In this document: one piece after another, positions 60,968-64,000 of the stretch
How the letters are laid out: the number at the start of each line of letters is the position of its first letter
Numbering within the stretch: the stretch's first letter is position 1
Assembly: GCA_963711315.1 (NCBI GenBank)
Contig: CAVQDQ010000005.1
Coordinates: 62,001-126,000, forward strand
Length of the DNA: 64,000 bases
Reading direction: 5' to 3'
DNA from: PALSA-612 sp963711315
GTDB lineage: Bacteria > Actinomycetota > Thermoleophilia > Gaiellales > Gaiellaceae
Notes under the pieces: model-generated
Databases searched by the model: none
What the model was told of the DNA's origin: nothing
The model's input: the letters and a program-made list of their open reading frames with translations, nothing else
Program-made: the position numbers and the translations under genes

Positions 60968-61758
60968 TCCACCTCGACGTCGAGGAGCACGGCGACGGCT
61001 TCCCGCTGCTCTTGATTCAAGGCCTCGGCTGGTCGAAGTGGGGGTCGCGCGCGCAGATTCCCGCCTACGCCGAGCGGCGCCGCGTGCTCTCCTTCGACAA
61101 CCGAGGCACGGGCCTGTCGGCCAAGCCGCCGGGGCCGTACACGATCGAAGAGCTTGCCGACGACGCGGCGTCAGTGCTCGATATGCGCGGGCTCGAGCGC
61201 GCGGACGTCTACGGGCATTCCATGGGCGGCTTCATCGCGCTCACGCTGGCGCTGCGTCGGCCGGAGCTCGTACGCTCGCTAGTGCTCGTCGGCACCGGGC
61301 CCGGCGGGCCAGATCACGAGCCGCTGCCGCCCGAGACGCTCGAGATCTGGCTCTCCGTGGTCGGGCTGCCGCTCGAGGAGGCGATCCGCCGCACGTTCCC
61401 GACGTCACTCACACCGGGCTGGCCCGCCGAGCACCCACGCGAGTACGCGGAGTGGCTGTCCGCGCGCCTCGATCCCCCCACGCCGCCCGAGTGCTGGTGG
61501 GCGCAATTCAACGGGAGCCGTGCCTATGTCGATCAAGGCGTTCCCGTCGAGCGGATCGACGTGCCCGCGCTCGTCGTGCACGGCGAGCTCGACCGCGTCA
61601 TTCCCCTCGCCAACGGCAGGTTGCTGGCCGAGCGCATGCCCGGCGCGGAGCTCGTCGTGCTGCCGGGACAGGCCCATGTGCCGATGCTCGAGCAGCCGGC
61701 GGCGTTCGCAGACGTCGTGTGCAGCTTCCTCGACCGCGTGAGCGAGCTCGACGCCTAG
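60964..61758 (+). CDS. Alpha/beta hydrolase
   Basis: 264 residues. Oxyanion region PLLLIQGLGWSKWGSRAQIP, FDNRGTGLSAKPPGPYTIEE, nucleophile Ser in VYGHSMGGFIALTLALRRPE, Asp in VVHGELDRVIPLANGRLLAE, and His in LPGQAHVPMLEQP. The mature sequence begins right at the thiolase stop and the frame has no ATG, GTG or TTG nearby. CTG 60964 overlaps the thiolase TGA as CTGA, matching the ATGA/GTGA junctions elsewhere, so I take it as the start with moderate confidence. Substrate unknown; ester or lactone hydrolysis likely. The stop shares CTAG with the phosphotransferase gene. Confidence 0.85.
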   Translation: MIHLDVEEHGDGFPLLLIQGLGWSKWGSRAQIPAYAERRRVLSFDNRGTGLSAKPPGPYTIEELADDAASVLDMRGLERADVYGHSMGGFIALTLALRRPELVRSLVLVGTGPGGPDHEPLPPETLEIWLSVVGLPLEEAIRRTFPTSLTPGWPAEHPREYAEWLSARLDPPTPPECWWAQFNGSRAYVDQGVPVERIDVPALVVHGELDRVIPLANGRLLAERMPGAELVVLPGQAHVPMLEQPAAFADVVCSFLDRVSELDA

Positions 61759-62792
61759 CCGGCCGCTTCGGCGAATTCGAGCGCTGTTCGTGCCAGCAGC
61801 GGCACGCCGAGCTCGAAGCGCGCGGCATTTGCGTCCTCCGCCGCCAGCTCGCCGCGGACGTACCGGCCGTAGATCGCCTCACAGAACACCGCCGCCTTCC
61901 AGAGTGCAAGCGCCTGGAACCAGCCGAGCGGCTCGACGTCACGGCCGCTTCGCTCGCGGTAGTGCTCGACGAGTTCGGCCTTCGTCGGAAATCCCTCCGA
62001 AGCCGTCGCCGGAGACGCACCCAACGGATTGACCTCGCCGCCCGGCTCGCTGTACGTGGCGAGCAGGTAGCCGACATCCGCGCGCGGATCGCCGACGGCG
62101 CCCATCTCCCAATCGAGGACGGCGAGGATCCGCGTCGGATCCTCCGGCGCGACCATCGCATTGCCCAGCCGGTAGTCCCCGTGCACCACCGTCAGCGGCA
62201 GCGGCTCCGGCATCGCGCCGGCAAGCCACTCACCGACCGCCTCGACGTCCGGAAGCTCGCGAGTCCGGTTGATCTCCCAGAGCTGCGTGAAGCGGCGCAC
62301 CTGCCGCTCGAGGTAGCTGCCCGGACGGATGAACTCTGCGATGGCCGGCGCGCTGACGTCGGCCGCGTGAATCTCCACGAGCGCGTCGACGAAGTCGAGC
62401 CCGAGCCGTCGGCGCGCCTGTTCGGTCTCGAGGCCCGCAGGCAGCTCGTCCGTGACGACGTGGCCCTCGAGGTAGTCCATGACGTAGAACGGGACGCCGA
62501 TCACGCTCTCGTCCTCGCACACGGCGCGGATCACCGGCAGCCGGATGCCGTGTGGCGCGAGTGCCAGCTGGAGTCGCGCCTCTCGCACCATGTCGTGCGC
62601 CGAAGGCGGTAGCGGCGGCCGTGGCGGCCTGCGCAGGACGAAGCGGCCGTCGTCGCGCTCGAGCAGAAACGAGAAGTTGGAGCCGCCACCCTGGCCGATG
62701 CGGCTCGCGCGAACTGGCCCCGAGCCAAGGGCGTGCTCGTCGAGGAAGGCTTCGACGTTCTCGAGGATCAGCAGCGGAGACCGGTCGGTCAA
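61755..62792 (-). CDS. Aminoglycoside-phosphotransferase-fold kinase (ACAD10-like)
   Basis: 345 residues. Kinase-like fold: glycine-rich IGQGGGSNFSFLLERDDGRF, RRPPRPPLPPSAHDMVREAR, VMDYLEGHVV, catalytic VVHGDYRLGNAMVAPEDPTR (HGDxxxxN), and metal-binding VLDWEMGAVGDPRADVGYLL. This subgroup is usually encoded beside acyl-CoA dehydrogenases and is thought to phosphorylate hydroxy-acyl or small-molecule substrates, not drugs. Start TTG 62792 overlaps the stop of the LLM gene (TTGA). With the acyl-CoA dehydrogenase start at 63811 the usual neighbourhood is present. Confidence 0.85.
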   Translation of the reverse strand: MTDRSPLLILENVEAFLDEHALGSGPVRASRIGQGGGSNFSFLLERDDGRFVLRRPPRPPLPPSAHDMVREARLQLALAPHGIRLPVIRAVCEDESVIGVPFYVMDYLEGHVVTDELPAGLETEQARRRLGLDFVDALVEIHAADVSAPAIAEFIRPGSYLERQVRRFTQLWEINRTRELPDVEAVGEWLAGAMPEPLPLTVVHGDYRLGNAMVAPEDPTRILAVLDWEMGAVGDPRADVGYLLATYSEPGGEVNPLGASPATASEGFPTKAELVEHYRERSGRDVEPLGWFQALALWKAAVFCEAIYGRYVRGELAAEDANAARFELGVPLLARTALEFAEAAG

Positions 62793-63793
62793 AGCGCGAG
62801 CTCGGCCATCGCCCGCAGCGTGTCGAGATCGCGGCTCTGGACGATGAGCGTAGTCACGCCGCACTCGCGCCAGGCGTCCAGCCGGTCGGCGATCTCCTCG
62901 CGCGACCCGACGAGGGCGACCTCGTCGACGAGCGCGTCGGGCACCGCGGCCGCCGCCTCGAGCTTCTTGCCGCCGAGATAGAGGTCCTGGATGTGGGCCG
63001 CCTCGGCCTCGTACCCATAGCGACACACGAGGTCGTTGTAGAAGTTCTTCCCGCGCGCTCCCATGCCCCCGACGTAGAGCGCGAGGTGGTGCTTGACGTA
63101 TTCACGGCCGCCCTCGCGGTCCTTCGTCAGCACCACGTCGACGCCGGCGGCTACCTCGAATCCCTCCTTGGCGCCGTCGATCGGGAAGACGTCACGGAAG
63201 CGCTCGGGGGAGACGAAGATCGGCAGCCAGCCGTCCGCGATCTCTGCCGCCAGCGCGACGTTCTTCGGGCCGATCGCTGCGAGATAGATGGGAATCTCGG
63301 GCCGCAGCGGCCGCATCATCATCTTCAGCGGGATGCCGAGACCCGTCGTCCCGTCGCCCGTCAGAGGCACGTCATAGACGTCGCCGTGGAAGTCGACGAC
63401 GTCGCGCCGCAGCATCTGGCGGACGAGCTCCACGTACTCGCGCGTCCGCGAGAGCGGCGGGCCCCAGGGCTGGCCGTGCCAGCCCTCCGCGACCTGCGGG
63501 CCCGAGAGGCCGAGGCCGAGCAGGAAGCGACCGCCCGACATGAGATCGAGCGTGGCCGCAGTCATCGCCGTCATGCCGGCACTGCGCGCCGGGATCTGCA
63601 TGATTCCCGCGCCGAGCTTCATCGCCTGAGTCTTCGCGCCAAGCCAGGAGAGCACGGTGACGACGTCCGTGCCCCACGCTTCGGCCGCCCACGCGGAGTC
63701 GTAGCCGAGCTGCTCCGCCTCGACAGCGAGGTCGACGAGCTCTGTCGGGTTCGTGCCCGGAGAGGCGTAACCGATATTCACGCCGAGCTTCAC
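62789..63793 (-). CDS. LLM-class flavin/F420-dependent oxidoreductase
   Basis: 334 residues, GTG start, single-domain TIM barrel of the luciferase-like family: MKLGVNIGYASPGTNPTELV, EAEQLGYDSAWAAEAWGTDV, IPARSAGMTAMTAATLDLMS, RFLLGLGLSGPQVAEGWHGQ, and PIYLAAIGPKNVALAAEIAD. The pattern is the actinobacterial F420-dependent group; cofactor choice (F420 or FMN) is inferred. The mRNA is probably leaderless (TATTAT six bases upstream). The stop overlaps the phosphotransferase TTG. Divergent from the acyl-CoA dehydrogenase gene. Confidence 0.9.
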   Translation of the reverse strand: MKLGVNIGYASPGTNPTELVDLAVEAEQLGYDSAWAAEAWGTDVVTVLSWLGAKTQAMKLGAGIMQIPARSAGMTAMTAATLDLMSGGRFLLGLGLSGPQVAEGWHGQPWGPPLSRTREYVELVRQMLRRDVVDFHGDVYDVPLTGDGTTGLGIPLKMMMRPLRPEIPIYLAAIGPKNVALAAEIADGWLPIFVSPERFRDVFPIDGAKEGFEVAAGVDVVLTKDREGGREYVKHHLALYVGGMGARGKNFYNDLVCRYGYEAEAAHIQDLYLGGKKLEAAAAVPDALVDEVALVGSREEIADRLDAWRECGVTTLIVQSRDLDTLRAMAELAL

Positions 63794-63798
63794 GGGGC

Positions 63799-63805
63799 GA
63801 TAATA
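63799..63805. promoter_or_regulatory. Overlapping divergent -10 boxes for LLM and acyl-CoA dehydrogenase genes
   Basis: Minus strand TATTAT (63805-63800), six bases from the LLM GTG at 63793; plus strand GATAAT (63799-63804), six bases from the GTG at 63811. The two start codons are only 17 bp apart, so both transcripts must be leaderless. Confidence 0.6.
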
Positions 63806-63810
63806 GGGCC

Positions 63811-64000
63811 GTGGCGATCGCCGAGCTCTCCGGCCTCGAGCAATTCGAAGACCTGCGCACGACGTACCGCGCGTTCCTCGAGGAGCACGTGTATCCCGCC
63901 GAGCAGGCGCTGAACCGGGAGGACGCGAACGCCGACGAGCTGATGACGGCGCTTCGGGCGCGCGCCAAGGCAGAGGGGCTCTGGGCGCCGCACCTGCCGC
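63811..64000 (+). CDS. Acyl-CoA dehydrogenase, N-terminal part (cut by window edge)
   Basis: 63 codons visible from GTG 63811: VAIAELSGLEQFEDLRTTYR, then AFLEEHVYPAEQALNREDAN and ALRARAKAEGLWAPHLP. The all-helical start with 'EGLWAPHLP' is typical of the N-terminal domain of the ACAD10/11-like acyl-CoA dehydrogenase subgroup, which fits the neighbouring phosphotransferase gene. FAD- and substrate-binding parts lie outside the window. Confidence 0.75.
   Translation, partial: MAIAELSGLEQFEDLRTTYRAFLEEHVYPAEQALNREDANADELMTALRARAKAEGLWAPHLP

Noticed and set aside
61755..62792. Aminoglycoside resistance kinase
   Set aside because: The APH fold is shared, but motifs and the adjacent acyl-CoA dehydrogenase place it with ACAD10-like metabolic kinases.

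Overview
The window is high-GC DNA from an actinobacterium. The evidence is the conserved morphogenesis block (two FHA proteins, PP2C phosphatase, FtsW/RodA, class B PBP and PASTA kinase), a DUF4446 protein, an F420-type LLM oxidoreductase, many GTG starts, and actinobacterial -10 boxes (TANNNT) placed only six bases before start codons. A deep-branching lineage such as Thermoleophilia (Gaiella-like) is my guess from overall gene content, not a demonstrated placement.

Layout. 1-9.2 kb: cell-wall growth and division signalling, all on the minus strand (fhaA, fhaB, pstP, ftsW/rodA, pbpA, pknB, ddl), preceded by a second, multi-membrane Ser/Thr kinase. 9.3-12.5 kb: small membrane and secreted proteins, an HNH nuclease and a SIMPL protein. 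12.5-18.4 kb: a complete seven-function trp operon (trpE-G-D-CF-B-A) behind a leader peptide with three Trp codons and an intrinsic terminator, i.e. a ribosome-mediated attenuator. 18.4-19.6 kb: a divergent sulfurtransferase/cupin pair. 19.8-26.9 kb: an ABC-2 export cluster (two ATPases, three permeases, the distal three genes full of single-base indels), followed by an AadE-like nucleotidyltransferase, a methyltransferase and an MFS pump. 26.9-31.8 kb: one 1642-residue secreted LamG/sugar-dehydrogenase/PKD/FN3 protein with an internal 590-bp duplication.

31.8-36 kb is a nitrogen and RNA-regulation neighbourhood: glnA behind a leader with a terminator and a competing hexaloop hairpin, a structured intergenic RNA candidate, then a GAF histidine kinase and an ANTAR (RNA-binding antiterminator) response regulator. 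36-42.8 kb holds a U32-like protein, a diguanylate cyclase, an M20 peptidase, a TPR-like protein, an ABC-F ATPase and an FAD oxidoreductase. 43-48.1 kb is central carbon metabolism (tkt divergent from tal-pgi-gnd). 48.1-49.6 kb holds an ECF sigma factor and a DUF4349 protein. 49.6-53.5 kb is a caa3 oxidase operon (ctaC, ctaD, ctaB with a CtaA-like N-terminus, and an unlisted 37-residue membrane protein). 55.1-59.7 kb is a full branched-chain amino-acid/amide ABC importer. 59.8-64 kb is fatty-acid or acyl-CoA metabolism (thiolase, hydrolase, phosphotransferase, LLM oxidoreductase, acyl-CoA dehydrogenase start).

Cross-cutting patterns: (i) two copies of a MITE-like palindromic element with TA target duplications, both lying exactly between the stop codons of convergent genes; (ii) six convergent gene pairs whose stops share one CTAG/TTAG tetramer; (iii) many leaderless promoters; (iv) pervasive NTGA start/stop overlaps; (v) scattered single-base frameshifts, concentrated at 21.4-23.8 kb, that look more like consensus errors than gene decay. 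I saw no tRNA, rRNA, CRISPR array, transposase or phage genes.
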